DNA of 64,000 bases from an uncultured Aquimarina sp. (GCA_947498815.1 CANMLU010000004.1:358737-422736), one strand, 5' to 3'; shown: positions 43,501 through 52,175, counted from the first letter of the stretch. Made by a program: numbers and translations. Notes: a model not told the origin generated them from the sequence alone.

Positions 43501-44836
43501 CTGTATAATTAGAAGGAGTAATTTGCTTCAATTCGGATTTTATGTCATTAGAAACTTCCAAGGTTTCAATGAAGTCGGCTATCGAAGCTTGATTGATCTT
43601 TTCATTCGTTCGTGTTAATCCTTTTAGTGCTTCATAAGGGTTTGGGTATCCTTCTCTTCTTAGGATCGTTTGAATTGCTTCTGCAACAACAGCCCAATTG
43701 TTTTCCAGGTCTTCTGCAAACTTGGCTTCGTTTAATAAAAGTTTGTTCAATCCTTTCAATGTCGCTTGGAAAGCAATAAGTGTATGCCCAAAAGGAACCC
43801 CAACGTTTCTCAAAACGGTACTATCGGTTAAGTCACGTTGCAAACGACTTACTGGTAGTTTTGCAGAAAGGTGTTCAAACAAAGCATTTGCAATACCCAA
43901 GTTACCTTCACTATTTTCAAAATCAATAGGATTTACTTTATGCGGCATCGCCGAGGAACCTACTTCACCTTTTTTGATTTTTTGTTTAAAATAATCCATC
44001 GATACATAGGTCCAGAAATCCCGGTCCAGATCCAATATAATAGTATTAATTCTCTTCAATCCATCAAAAAGAGCCGCCATATGATCATAATGCTCTATCT
44101 GTGTTGTTGGAAAAGAATGGTGTAATCCCAATTTTCCTTGAACAAAATCGGTTCCAAAAGCCTTCCAGTCTATATTTGGATATGCTACTTTATGGGCATT
44201 ATAATTTCCTGTGGCTCCTCCAAATTTTGCTGCACTAGGGATATCATTTAATAAATCAAACTGTGCATCAAGACGAGTAACATACACTTGTAATTCTTTT
44301 CCTAATCGGGTAGGAGAGGCTGGTTGACCGTGTGTACGTGCAAGCATAGGTATGTCTGACCATTCGGTTACCAAAGATTTTAATTTATCCTTTAACTCCA
44401 GGTATTGTGGGATATAAACGTCTCCTATAGCTTCTTTAATACTTAATGGTATAGCAGTATTGTTGATATCCTGAGATGTCAATCCAAAATGGATAAACTC
44501 TTTATATTCTTGTAAACCCAATAGATCAAACTTTTCTTTAATAAAGTATTCAACAGCCTTGACATCATGATTAGTTACCTTTTCAATCTCCTTTATGGCA
44601 GTTGCATCGGTACTAGAAAAGTTGGTGTAAATTTCTCGTAGCTTATTAAATATGGAAGAGTCCACATTTTGTAGTTGTGGTAGTGGTAATTCGCATAAAG
44701 CGATGAAATATTCGATCTCTACCAACACGCGATACTTGATTAGCGCTTCTTCACTAAAATAGGCACTTAATGATTTTGTTTTTGATGCATAACGACCATC
44801 TATCGGAGAAATAGCTTGCAAAGGAAATGAAGACAT
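43493..44836 (-). CDS. purB: Adenylosuccinate lyase
   Basis: Purine biosynthesis lyase of 447 residues, acting on SAICAR and adenylosuccinate. LQAISPIDGRYASK at the N terminus, FIHFGLTSQDINNT, and the fumarase-superfamily signature GSSAMPHKVNP followed by FENSEGNLG identify it. The length fits the E. coli-type PurB. It is monocistronic, with a TATCTTTG box upstream. Confidence 0.97.
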   Translation of the reverse strand: MSSFPLQAISPIDGRYASKTKSLSAYFSEEALIKYRVLVEIEYFIALCELPLPQLQNVDSSIFNKLREIYTNFSSTDATAIKEIEKVTNHDVKAVEYFIKEKFDLLGLQEYKEFIHFGLTSQDINNTAIPLSIKEAIGDVYIPQYLELKDKLKSLVTEWSDIPMLARTHGQPASPTRLGKELQVYVTRLDAQFDLLNDIPSAAKFGGATGNYNAHKVAYPNIDWKAFGTDFVQGKLGLHHSFPTTQIEHYDHMAALFDGLKRINTIILDLDRDFWTYVSMDYFKQKIKKGEVGSSAMPHKVNPIDFENSEGNLGIANALFEHLSAKLPVSRLQRDLTDSTVLRNVGVPFGHTLIAFQATLKGLNKLLLNEAKFAEDLENNWAVVAEAIQTILRREGYPNPYEALKGLTRTNEKINQASIADFIETLEVSNDIKSELKQITPSNYTGI

Positions 44837-44857
44837 AGTTTTCTTTTTTGAAGCTGC

Positions 44858-44865
44858 AAAGATAA
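44858..44865 (-). promoter_or_regulatory. Candidate -7 box of purB (TATCTTTG)
   Basis: TATCTTTG on the minus strand matches TAnnTTTG and lies 22 bases upstream of the purB ATG. The TTG element is not evident. Confidence 0.45.
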
Positions 44866-44939
44866 AGTTTATGTTTTGATTTATGATTTACGAGTTATGA
44901 TTTTTAAACTAAAAAAAAATCTGGCTTCTATCTCTAGAA

Positions 44940-45132
44940 GGTTATGGTCCATTAAAAGACAGTTTTACTCGTTACCCTCGCCAAACCCTTCCAAAGGAAG
45001 GGCTTTCTGCACAAAAAAAGTCCTTTCCCTTTAAGGAAGAGGATTTAGAAGAGGGGATTTACATATGCTGTCATTTCCTAGGACATGCCCCTCTAGAAGG
45101 GAGAGATGTCCAAGGGACAGAGAGGGTTGTTT
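44940..45132. repeat. Intergenic repeat of CCCTTCCAAAGGAAGGG type
   Basis: The stretch contains several linked hairpins: CCCTTCCAAAGGAAGGG (from about 44987), TCCCTTTAAGGAAGAGG, and a CCCCTCTAGAAGGG stem with GAGATGTCCAAGGGACAGAG. It is purine/pyrimidine-biased and noncoding. It has the look of the long composite repeats known between flavobacterial genes. It fills the space between purB and the HEAT-like gene. Confidence 0.7.
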
Positions 45133-45148
45133 TAAGTGATAGAACCGA

Positions 45149-45703
45149 CTATTTCAATTTCTTCAATACCATTCTTGATCTTGCTTTATATGCTGCACTA
45201 CCCGCGCTATAATTATTTTCAAGAGTAATTTTTAATTCTGGATGTACCCAATCAAATTCGGTGCCCAATAAATAAAGTGATGTCATTGAGTACGCTTTGG
45301 CAGCTACTTTTTGATCCGTGATTAACCAATCAAAGCAAGTTTCGGTAATTTTTTCTCTATGTACTAGGGTCAAATGCTTTTTTACTGAAGGGCTTTTTTT
45401 TTGATAATATGCGATAATTAAATACTCATAGATTTTTGCCATTGGACGCACTGCTGGATGTTGATGTACTTCTGGAATAAACACCATAATCTCATCAAGA
45501 TAGGGAAGAATTGCATCAAGATTATTTTTACACAAAAATTCTAATCCCCACGAGGCTTTGCATGAAATTTGATCGTCAACTCTGGCACAAATTGTTAAAA
45601 GCTCGGGTAACAATTCTGGGTTATCCAGGATCAAATTGGCAAAATAGTTTCTTTTTTCACGAGAATGATTTACGTCATCCAATACTTCTTCAAGCGATAT
45701 CAT
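45149..45703 (-). CDS. Conserved helical protein, HEAT-like
   Basis: 184 residues, predicted almost all helical, with paired helices such as FANLILDNPELLPELLTICA and KASWGLEFLCKNNLDAILPY that resemble HEAT repeats. No signal peptide or catalytic motif is visible. It lies next to purB, on the same strand and upstream of it. Neighbours of this kind are sometimes labelled adenylosuccinate lyase in databases, but it shares no lyase motif. Function is unknown. Confidence 0.65.
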   Translation of the reverse strand: MISLEEVLDDVNHSREKRNYFANLILDNPELLPELLTICARVDDQISCKASWGLEFLCKNNLDAILPYLDEIMVFIPEVHQHPAVRPMAKIYEYLIIAYYQKKSPSVKKHLTLVHREKITETCFDWLITDQKVAAKAYSMTSLYLLGTEFDWVHPELKITLENNYSAGSAAYKARSRMVLKKLK

Positions 45704-45822
45704 AGAGGTTTGTGTAGTTGTGATTTCAAAATTATAGAATAATAATTACTTGTTAAAATCGTTATCTGTTCTGTAACAGATAATTATCAACATAGATATT
45801 ATCACACTAAATCAACCACACA

Positions 45823-46362
45823 ATGCTTACAAAAATTAAAAATCTTTTTATTGTATTACTCTTGGTCTTAGTGATTACACAGTTTTTAAGACCAGAAAAA
45901 AATGAAGCAAGCTATACCAGTATAACCACTTTTGAAGACCTGGCATCGGTTACTCCGGATATCCAATCTATTTTACAAAATCAATGCTATGATTGTCATA
46001 GTAATACTACAAGATACCCTTGGTATATGGAGGTGAGTCCGGTTTCGCATTGGATGGCATACCATATTGATGAAGGAAAGAAACATTTTAATGTTTCGAA
46101 TTGGGAGGCATATACTGCCAAACAGAAAGATCATAAGTTAGAAGAGTTAATCGAGGAAATCGAGAAAAAGAAAATGCCTTTAGAATCTTATACTTGGATG
46201 CATGGTGAACTGCCAAGTGCCGATGCAGAAAAACTAATTGCCTGGGCAAAAGAGGTACGAGCAAAGGCAAAAGACACCTTAAATACAAAAGCAAAGGACT
46301 CTTTGCAGCTCAAGGTGTCTGATACTACTGCAATCGATAGCACGAAGGTGGCACTGAAATAA
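45823..46362 (+). CDS. Haem-binding domain protein (single CxxCH)
   Basis: 179 residues with an N-terminal membrane anchor (about 7-22), then a haem-binding domain with CYDCHS (Cys55, Cys58, His59) and the distinctive TRYPWYMEVSPVSHWMAYHI and the DEGKKHFN segment, as in the Bacteroidota Haem_bd family. The C-terminal 30 residues are low complexity (Lys, Thr, Asp). It is probably periplasmic and membrane-tethered. Redox partner and role are unknown. It converges on the sirtuin gene. Confidence 0.85.
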   Translation: MLTKIKNLFIVLLLVLVITQFLRPEKNEASYTSITTFEDLASVTPDIQSILQNQCYDCHSNTTRYPWYMEVSPVSHWMAYHIDEGKKHFNVSNWEAYTAKQKDHKLEELIEEIEKKKMPLESYTWMHGELPSADAEKLIAWAKEVRAKAKDTLNTKAKDSLQLKVSDTTAIDSTKVALK

Positions 46363-46442
46363 TTGGGATATAACTATTTCTGTTTTTTGGTTTGTAATTC
46401 CAAAAATGCACATCTGGTAGCTATAGTAACATTTTTTTTGAT

Positions 46443-47126
46443 TTATAGGGCTCCCAATAATTCTTCTACAACTTTAGTCACCCCTGTAGTGGCTTTTTCG
46501 GCTAAGATGGTGAGGCGATCTGTAGGTAAAATTGAAGGATTAGGATCGATAAAATAGATGGGCGTTTGTTGCGGGGCATATTGTAGTAAGCCAGCTGCGG
46601 GGTATACCTGCATTGATGTACCAATGATCATTAGTATATCGGCCGTTTCTGTGATTGATATGGCATGATCCATCATCGGGACAGCTTCACCAAACCATAC
46701 AATATGTGGGCGCAATTGTGAGTTGTGTTCACAATGATCTCCAAGATTCAAGTCTTTTTTCCAATCTAAAATTAAGTTTTCATCAAATTGACTTCGCACT
46801 TTCAATAATTCTCCATGCAGATGTATGATAGAAGAACTACCTGCTCTCTCATGCAAATCATCTACATTTTGTGTAATGATAGTTACATCAAATTGTTGCT
46901 CTAACTCTGCAAGCATAGTATGTGCTTTGTTGGGGTGCACAGTATGTAGTTGACCACGTCTTTTGTTATAGAAATCCAAGACCAATTCGGGATCGTTTTT
47001 CCAACCTATAGGAGAAGCTACTTCCATCACATCATGTCCTTCCCATAATCCATTTGAATCTCTAAACGTATTTATACCGCTTTCGGCACTGATTCCTGCT
47101 CCTGTGAGTACGACAATTTTTTTCAT
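46443..47126 (-). CDS. cobB: Sir2 family NAD-dependent protein deacylase lacking zinc cysteines
   Basis: About 227 residues. The NAD site VLTGAGISAESGINTFRD and TQNVDDLHERAG, and the catalytic His in HLHGEL, are intact, so the enzyme should be active. The usual two CxxC zinc pairs are missing from the small domain: only one Cys remains between HGELLKVRS and RPHIVWFGEAVP. The frame extends to 47177, but the ATG at 47126 (MKKIVVLTGAG) is the natural start. The gene stands alone. Confidence 0.88.
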   Translation of the reverse strand: MKKIVVLTGAGISAESGINTFRDSNGLWEGHDVMEVASPIGWKNDPELVLDFYNKRRGQLHTVHPNKAHTMLAELEQQFDVTIITQNVDDLHERAGSSSIIHLHGELLKVRSQFDENLILDWKKDLNLGDHCEHNSQLRPHIVWFGEAVPMMDHAISITETADILMIIGTSMQVYPAAGLLQYAPQQTPIYFIDPNPSILPTDRLTILAEKATTGVTKVVEELLGAL

Positions 47127-47518
47127 AGTATATAAATAGAGATTAGCTGTAAAATTAGTCAAAAATGACACATCCAATCTTATTCCATAGACATCAATTT
47201 TGTCGATGATACAGTTGGTTTTTGATCATTTAAATTGATGCATATTCGGTTTTTTAATCCGATACATGGTTTTTGAGCAATTTTATGAAAATTTATATAC
47301 TTAATATTGGCTTTGTACGTTTTAGTGCTGCTATGCTTTTATTTCGATAAAAAGCCTGTAATTGTCGACGAAAAACAAATTTTAAACCCTTGATACCGAA
47401 TAAGTTCCGTATTTATATTATGGTTTTACCGTAGCAAGAAAAGCAACAAAAATACTATCTTGTAAGAAGGAAAAAATGATATTTAACGACCAACGCTAAT
47501 TTTCTAATTAACTAACAT
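47127..47518. other. Divergent upstream region with a GGTTTTACCGTA motif
   Basis: 392 bases between the sirtuin and LytTR genes with no gene seen. The 12-mer GGTTTTACCGTA at 47422-47433 recurs at 55536-55547, and as GGTTTTGCCGTA in reverse at 52229-52240, each upstream of genes in this region. It could be a regulator-binding site. Confidence 0.45.
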
Positions 47519-48256
47519 ATGAAATACCCCTATGTGATTATAGACAATGATTCCAAAATTGCAGATTCTATTCAGATTGCTTTAGAAGGACATACAGATT
47601 ATATCTGTACCGGAATAGCAGAAGATGAGCAAGAAGCATTGGATTTAATTTTAGAGAGAAAGCCCCGATTAGTGTTTTTAGAACCCGAAGTGCAAGGTGT
47701 TTACTGTGCAAAAACTCAATATACATTAATGACAGAACTGGCAAAGTATATGTCGGTACTACCAGAGTTTATAGTAATGACCAAAACCACAGAATATGCT
47801 ATCGAAGGTATCCGTAATAGGGTGTTGGATTACATATTAAAGCCTTTTGGTAAAAATCAGATAATCAGGACTTTAATGAGGTTTGAGAAGGATTTCGATC
47901 ATGTCGAGGATAATACATTATGCTTTAAGTCCTATGGAGATTATAGATTTGTAGATGTAGATGATGTATTGTATCTCAAGGCAGATAATAATACTACCGA
48001 TTTTATAATGAGTAATGGTAGTAAGGTAGAAGCTTTTAAAACCTTAAAGCATTTTCAGGATTTATTACCAGATCATTTTGTGCGTATTCATAACAGTTAT
48101 ATTATTAATACACGTTATGTATCACGCATACATTTTGGCAAAGCAAAATGTGCAATTAAGAATACAGATGATATGATTCCGTTTTCAAAATCCTATAAAA
48201 ATACGGTTGAAGAAATTAAAGACAACCTGGCAAAAAACAGTTTGATAAATATATAG
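47519..48256 (+). CDS. LytTR family response regulator with altered receiver site
   Basis: A 245-residue protein: receiver domain at about 1-118 and a LytTR DNA-binding domain at about 140-240 (LYLKADNNTTDFIMSNG and FVRIHNSYIINTRYV). In the receiver, the position normally holding the phosphorylated Asp is Glu55 in LVFLEPEVQG, while Lys in LDYILKPFG and acidic residues Asp9 and Asp11 remain. It may be locked in an active-like state or be phosphorylation-independent. No paired LytS-type kinase lies next to it. A terminator follows. Confidence 0.9.
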   Translation: MKYPYVIIDNDSKIADSIQIALEGHTDYICTGIAEDEQEALDLILERKPRLVFLEPEVQGVYCAKTQYTLMTELAKYMSVLPEFIVMTKTTEYAIEGIRNRVLDYILKPFGKNQIIRTLMRFEKDFDHVEDNTLCFKSYGDYRFVDVDDVLYLKADNNTTDFIMSNGSKVEAFKTLKHFQDLLPDHFVRIHNSYIINTRYVSRIHFGKAKCAIKNTDDMIPFSKSYKNTVEEIKDNLAKNSLINI

Positions 48257-48281
48257 ATTGCCAAATTGTCAAATATATAAG

Positions 48282-48316
48282 ACCTGATAGATTTTATGAT
48301 CTATCAGGTTTTTTTG
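48282..48316 (+). terminator. Terminator of the LytTR regulator gene
   Basis: The stem ACCTGATAGAT / ATCTATCAGGT is followed by seven T bases, 26 bases after the stop codon. Confidence 0.9.
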
Positions 48317-48477
48317 TGCATAAAAGGAATATGTCGATTTGGATTTTCTTAGTACATAAATTCCTACATGTTTTTTAAGCTTTTGTTAAAATCCATCCAA
48401 CCACCCGTATAATCGGTCCATCTACATCTCAAAGGGGTCCATTCACTAAAGATACCTTAATATAGTGGGCGCGCGCG

Positions 48478-48496
48478 AGGTTTAAACCTACATTTG
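48478..48496 (+). promoter_or_regulatory. Palindrome and -7 box upstream of the lipoprotein genes
   Basis: TACATTTG at 48489-48496 matches TAnnTTTG and would start a leader of about 160 bases before the first lipoprotein gene. It abuts the perfect palindrome AGGTTTAAACCT (48478-48489), preceded by an odd GCGCGCGC run at 48469-48476. The palindrome lies where a repressor or activator could act. Confidence 0.45.
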
Positions 48497-48662
48497 TAGT
48501 GTACAATTAGAGATACAAACAAAAAAAAACTGGATGTACTCTTAAGAAAATTTTCACAAGCGCAGTGAAACCCCAAATAAAATTAAAATAAAATATTGAA
48601 ATACCCCATGAAGATGAAAACTCTTCAAAGTAAATAAATAATAACACTATAAGAAACTGATT

Positions 48663-48830
48663 ATGAAAACTATAAAGACATTATTCGCAATATTATTTTT
48701 AAGTACTTTTTTTATCGCTTGTGAAGCTGATCCTGTAAATGAAGAAGTAGGAATTGAGGAGTTTGATACTTTTGGAAGTGAAGACGATGATGGGCAAGTA
48801 GTAGTTCCGCCAAATCAAAACCCAAGTTAA
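48663..48830 (+). CDS. Small acidic lipoprotein, tandem copy 1
   Basis: A 55-residue lipoprotein: MKTIKTLFAILFL, then FFIAC with Cys20 as the lipidated residue. The mature 36 residues are acidic (EADPVNEEVGIEEFDTFG, then SEDDD) and end in a Pro/Asn-rich tail. It is 75% or more identical over the first 30 residues to the next gene. It has no recognised domain. It lies upstream of a TPR histidine kinase and could be a surface signal or ligand; that is speculative. Confidence 0.8.
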   Translation: MKTIKTLFAILFLSTFFIACEADPVNEEVGIEEFDTFGSEDDDGQVVVPPNQNPS

Positions 48831-48900
48831 TATATTTCTTGCTAAACCATAAAATTATTGTTCGAAGATCGATTTAAGATTATTTTAAAACATTACGACT

Positions 48901-49092
48901 ATGAAAACTATAAAGACATTATTCTCAATACTATTTTTAACAACTATGTTTATTGCATGTGAGACAGATTCGATTAATGAAGAGGTTGGAATTGAAGGTA
49001 ATATAATTGAAATTGAAGATGTTGATGTATTTGGTAACGAAGATGATGATGGAATACCTGTTACACCACCGAAACCTGGAGAGAAAGAATAA
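48901..49092 (+). CDS. Small acidic lipoprotein, tandem copy 2
   Basis: A 63-residue paralogue of the preceding gene with the same MKTIKTLF start, lipobox FIAC with Cys20, the EEVGIEG stretch and an FGNEDDDGIP motif, ending in a Pro-rich KPGEKE tail. The differences cluster in an insertion before the DDD motif and at the C-terminal tail. The 70-base spacer also repeats the preceding gene's upstream layout. A strong terminator separates it from the histidine kinase. Confidence 0.82.
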   Translation: MKTIKTLFSILFLTTMFIACETDSINEEVGIEGNIIEIEDVDVFGNEDDDGIPVTPPKPGEKE

Positions 49093-49118
49093 TCATTAAT
49101 CATTTCGTTTTTGATATT

Positions 49119-49149
49119 AAAAAGTTCTAATTTAATTAGAACTTTTTTT
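49119..49149 (+). terminator. Terminator after the lipoprotein pair
   Basis: The stem AAAAAGTTCTAA / TTAGAACTTTTT with a short AT loop and T run. It lies between the second lipoprotein and the kinase, so kinase transcription needs readthrough or its own promoter. Confidence 0.88.
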
Positions 49150-49190
49150 GTTAACACTAAATTGATTATTTTAGGTATAAAATTATTTTT

Positions 49191-51236
49191 ATGAATGTGA
49201 GATTCTTTTTTGGATATGTTATAACTTTAATTCTATTTGTTTTTTTTGGATGTGATAAAAATGAAATAATAGAAGATAAAGATTTGAAATCTAATTTGAT
49301 AGAATCTTATATTGATGAATCTGGAAATACAAAAAATTCAGTTGATGAAAGAATTAGGAATTTAGAAAAGGCATATAGTATCTATTCTACGTTAATTAAT
49401 AATACTTTTAAAGTAGAAAAAATTCAGGAGATATCATTTGCTTATTTTGCTTTAGATGATAAGGAAAATTATAGAGCGATGAATGAAAAGGCTTTGAAAT
49501 TATCTAGGGAGATTAATGATTCTTTAAATATGGCAGAATCTTATGCATATCTTGGTCTTTATTATAAGTCAACTAAATTAGATATAGCGTATGAGAATTT
49601 TTATGAAGCTGAAAAAATATATTCTTCATTAGATTATAGAAAATATGAGCAGAAGAATTACGCTTTTGATAGAGGAAAAGTATTAATTGATTTAGCGTTA
49701 ATACTAAGGAAAATTAAAAATTATAGTGAAAGTGAATCTTTGACTATTCGAGCTATTGAGAATTTTGTATTGGCTGAAAATAATCAATACTTACCCTTAT
49801 GTTATAATAATCTTGGAATAATATCTAAATATACAGGATTATATGAAAAGGCTATTGAATATCATTTAAAAGCTATCGAATATGCTAAAGGGACCGATAC
49901 AGAAGTATTGCAAATTTTATCTTCTTATAATAATATAGGTACGGTATATAAGTCACAAAAGAAGTATGATAAGGCAAAGGAATATTATAATAAGGCATTA
50001 GCTTATAAAGATTTTTTGTATAAAAATCGCAAAAGAGAAGCTAGATTGATCGATAATTTGGCTTATGTTAATTTTTTATCTAATGATACTTCTAGATTAC
50101 CTGAACTTTTTTTTAAAGCCCTACAAATACGTGAAAACATTAATGATAAGTATGGTGTTGCGACAAATACTTTGCATTTGGCTGAATATTATAAATCTAT
50201 AGGGCAGGATAGTATTGCTCGAGAGTACGGAAAACATTCTCGAGATATATCCCTGAAATTACAAAAAAATGAAGAATTATTAAAAGTTTATCTATTGTTA
50301 TCTGAAGTTTCAGATAGTGATGAAGCTTTGTTTTATGCGAACAATTATATCAAACTTAATGATAGTTTGATCAAAGAAGAGCGTTTGTTTAAAGATAAAT
50401 TTGCACGTATTAAATTCGAAACCGACGAGATTGCTCAAGAAAACCAACAAATTAGTCGTGAAAACGAAATCCTAATCATCGCTATTTTGGGATTAACGGC
50501 CTTGTTCTTATTGGGGTATATCATTTTTAGACAACAACAAAGCAATAAAGAATTATTATTTGCGCAATCGCAGCAAGAATCCAACGAAGAGATCTATCGT
50601 TTGCTACTTAACCAGCAAATCAAACTCGAAGAAGGCCGACAACTCGAGCAACAACGCATGTCCGAAGAGTTACATGATGGGGTATTGGGTAGACTATTTG
50701 GTGTACGATTGAGTTTGGATGGGATTAACCAACGCGCCAATGATGGATTTACCGAGGCCAGGAACAAATATATCGATGAGCTTAAATCTATCGAAAAAGA
50801 GATCCGACTCATCTCGCACGATCTGGGTTCAGAATCCTTGCCATCGGATGTGGCTTATATCGATGCGGTAGAAAGCTTGATTAGTGATTTATGTGATGCC
50901 AATGAGATTAATTTTGAGTTTAATAATGATGAAGACATCGATTGGGAGGTGATTGATGATCAGAAAAAAGTAAATTTATTTAGGATTTTGCAAGAGTCTT
51001 TGCAGAATATTTTTAAGCATGCCAATGCAAAAAGTATCAAAATTAATTTTGATTATATCGAAGATAAAATAAATCTTACTATTTTAGATGATGGAATAGG
51101 ATTCAAAAGTACCAAGGTGAAAAAAGGAATTGGTTTAAAAAATATTACATCCCGTGTTAGTCAGATGAGTGGAGTAGTTCAATTTTTAAGTAATCAAGAT
51201 GCAGGTACAAAAGTATCTGTTAGTGTACCATTGTAA
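49191..51236 (+). CDS. TPR-containing sensor histidine kinase (HisKA_3 type)
   Basis: 681 residues. A lipoprotein-like or signal-anchor N terminus has Cys21 (FFGC). TPR repeats span about 60-360 (LCYNNLGIISKYTGLYEKAI and SSYNNIGTVYKSQKKYDKA). A coiled coil and one transmembrane helix lie at 427-446. The HisKA_3 dimerisation helix carries His495 in EELHDGV, and the HATPase has LQESLQNIFKHANA and GIGLKNITSRV. It probably senses an extracytoplasmic peptide or protein and phosphorylates the regulator encoded next. Base and codon use shift between about 50400 and 50880, suggesting a mosaic origin. Confidence 0.92.
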   Translation: MNVRFFFGYVITLILFVFFGCDKNEIIEDKDLKSNLIESYIDESGNTKNSVDERIRNLEKAYSIYSTLINNTFKVEKIQEISFAYFALDDKENYRAMNEKALKLSREINDSLNMAESYAYLGLYYKSTKLDIAYENFYEAEKIYSSLDYRKYEQKNYAFDRGKVLIDLALILRKIKNYSESESLTIRAIENFVLAENNQYLPLCYNNLGIISKYTGLYEKAIEYHLKAIEYAKGTDTEVLQILSSYNNIGTVYKSQKKYDKAKEYYNKALAYKDFLYKNRKREARLIDNLAYVNFLSNDTSRLPELFFKALQIRENINDKYGVATNTLHLAEYYKSIGQDSIAREYGKHSRDISLKLQKNEELLKVYLLLSEVSDSDEALFYANNYIKLNDSLIKEERLFKDKFARIKFETDEIAQENQQISRENEILIIAILGLTALFLLGYIIFRQQQSNKELLFAQSQQESNEEIYRLLLNQQIKLEEGRQLEQQRMSEELHDGVLGRLFGVRLSLDGINQRANDGFTEARNKYIDELKSIEKEIRLISHDLGSESLPSDVAYIDAVESLISDLCDANEINFEFNNDEDIDWEVIDDQKKVNLFRILQESLQNIFKHANAKSIKINFDYIEDKINLTILDDGIGFKSTKVKKGIGLKNITSRVSQMSGVVQFLSNQDAGTKVSVSVPL

Positions 51237-51347
51237 ACAAATGTTAATAAAGTTCTTCGGATAATGAGATAACAATAATTTACTTTTGATGTTATAAAGT
51301 AATAGTGTTACTTTTATGTTTCGGGCTTAAACTACAAACTATTTGAA

Positions 51348-52019
51348 ATGAAGAAAAAGCTAAAAGTTCTTATGATAGATGATCATCCTATGATTATCGA
51401 GGGGTATAAGAATACCTTATTAGGAGAAAACCAAAAAGAATATCAGATTAAAATTGATATTGCATCCAATTGTGACGATGCCTATGATAAGATTCAAAAA
51501 TCTTCTCAAGGCACACCGTATGATATGCTTTTTGTGGATATAAAACTGCCACCATCTTCAGATGGTAGTATTACTTCTGGTGAGGATTTAGCGAAACACG
51601 CAAAAGAGTTATTGCCAAAAGCAAGGGTGATTATATTAACAATGCATAGAGAAGATCATAGGATTCATAATATTCTTAAAAACATAAACCCTGCAGGGTT
51701 TTTGATTAAGAGTGATCTTACTTCAAGTGAATTGTTACTGGCCTTTAATAATATAGTTAAAGGTAAAGCATATTATAGTGCCACCGTTAATGATCATTTC
51801 AGAAAAATGATGACCAATAAATTCTCTTTGGATGAGAAAAACTTAAAAATTCTATACCATTTATCTCGTGGTGTAAAAACGAAAAATCTTCCAAACTATG
51901 TAAGCTTATCTCTAAGTGCTATCGAGAAAAGAAAAAACCAGATCAAAGAAATGTTTTCGATTGCCAAGGCCGACGATCAAAAATTGCTCGAAGAAGCTCG
52001 AAAGAGAGGGTTTATATAA
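51348..52019 (+). CDS. Response regulator with LuxR-like output domain
   Basis: 223 residues. The receiver domain, about 5-130, has acidic Asp11 and Asp12, the phosphorylated Asp64 in LFVDIKLP, and Lys in FLIKSD. The C-terminal helix-turn-helix (LKILYHLSRGVKTKNLP and YVSLSLSAIEKRKNQIKEMF) is a diverged LuxR/NarL type. It pairs with the kinase 111 bases upstream. Likely targets are the nearby lipoprotein and surface protein promoters, which is inference. Confidence 0.9.
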   Translation: MKKKLKVLMIDDHPMIIEGYKNTLLGENQKEYQIKIDIASNCDDAYDKIQKSSQGTPYDMLFVDIKLPPSSDGSITSGEDLAKHAKELLPKARVIILTMHREDHRIHNILKNINPAGFLIKSDLTSSELLLAFNNIVKGKAYYSATVNDHFRKMMTNKFSLDEKNLKILYHLSRGVKTKNLPNYVSLSLSAIEKRKNQIKEMFSIAKADDQKLLEEARKRGFI

Positions 52020-52033
52020 GGTTTTGAATACTA

Positions 52034-52131
52034 AACGTGAGTTCGATATAAGAAAATTACGTCAGTTCGAGTGCTTTGACTTTAGGGAAAGTGTATCGAG
52101 AACAGTAATTTTCTTATATCCAACTCACGTT
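52034..52131. repeat. Complete palindromic intergenic element
   Basis: A 98-base element with inverted arms of about 26 bases (AACGTGAGTT ... GATATAAGAAAATTAC and their complements) around the core CGTCAGTTCGAGTG ... GTATCGAGAACA. A nearly identical but truncated copy lies at 43202-43281. It can fold as one long hairpin and overlaps the 3' untranslated region of the response regulator gene. Confidence 0.8.
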
Positions 52132-52144
52132 AAAAAATATATAG

Positions 52145-52175
52145 AAAGGATACCCATTTTGGTATCCTTTTTTTT
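52145..52175 (+). terminator. Terminator of the kinase-regulator unit
   Basis: The stem AAAGGATACC / GGTATCCTTT with a 6-base loop and T run. Confidence 0.9.

Noticed and set aside
48466-48480. GCGCGCGC run upstream of the lipoprotein genes
   Set aside because: Striking in AT-rich DNA but too short to assign a role beyond the adjacent palindrome and -7 box.
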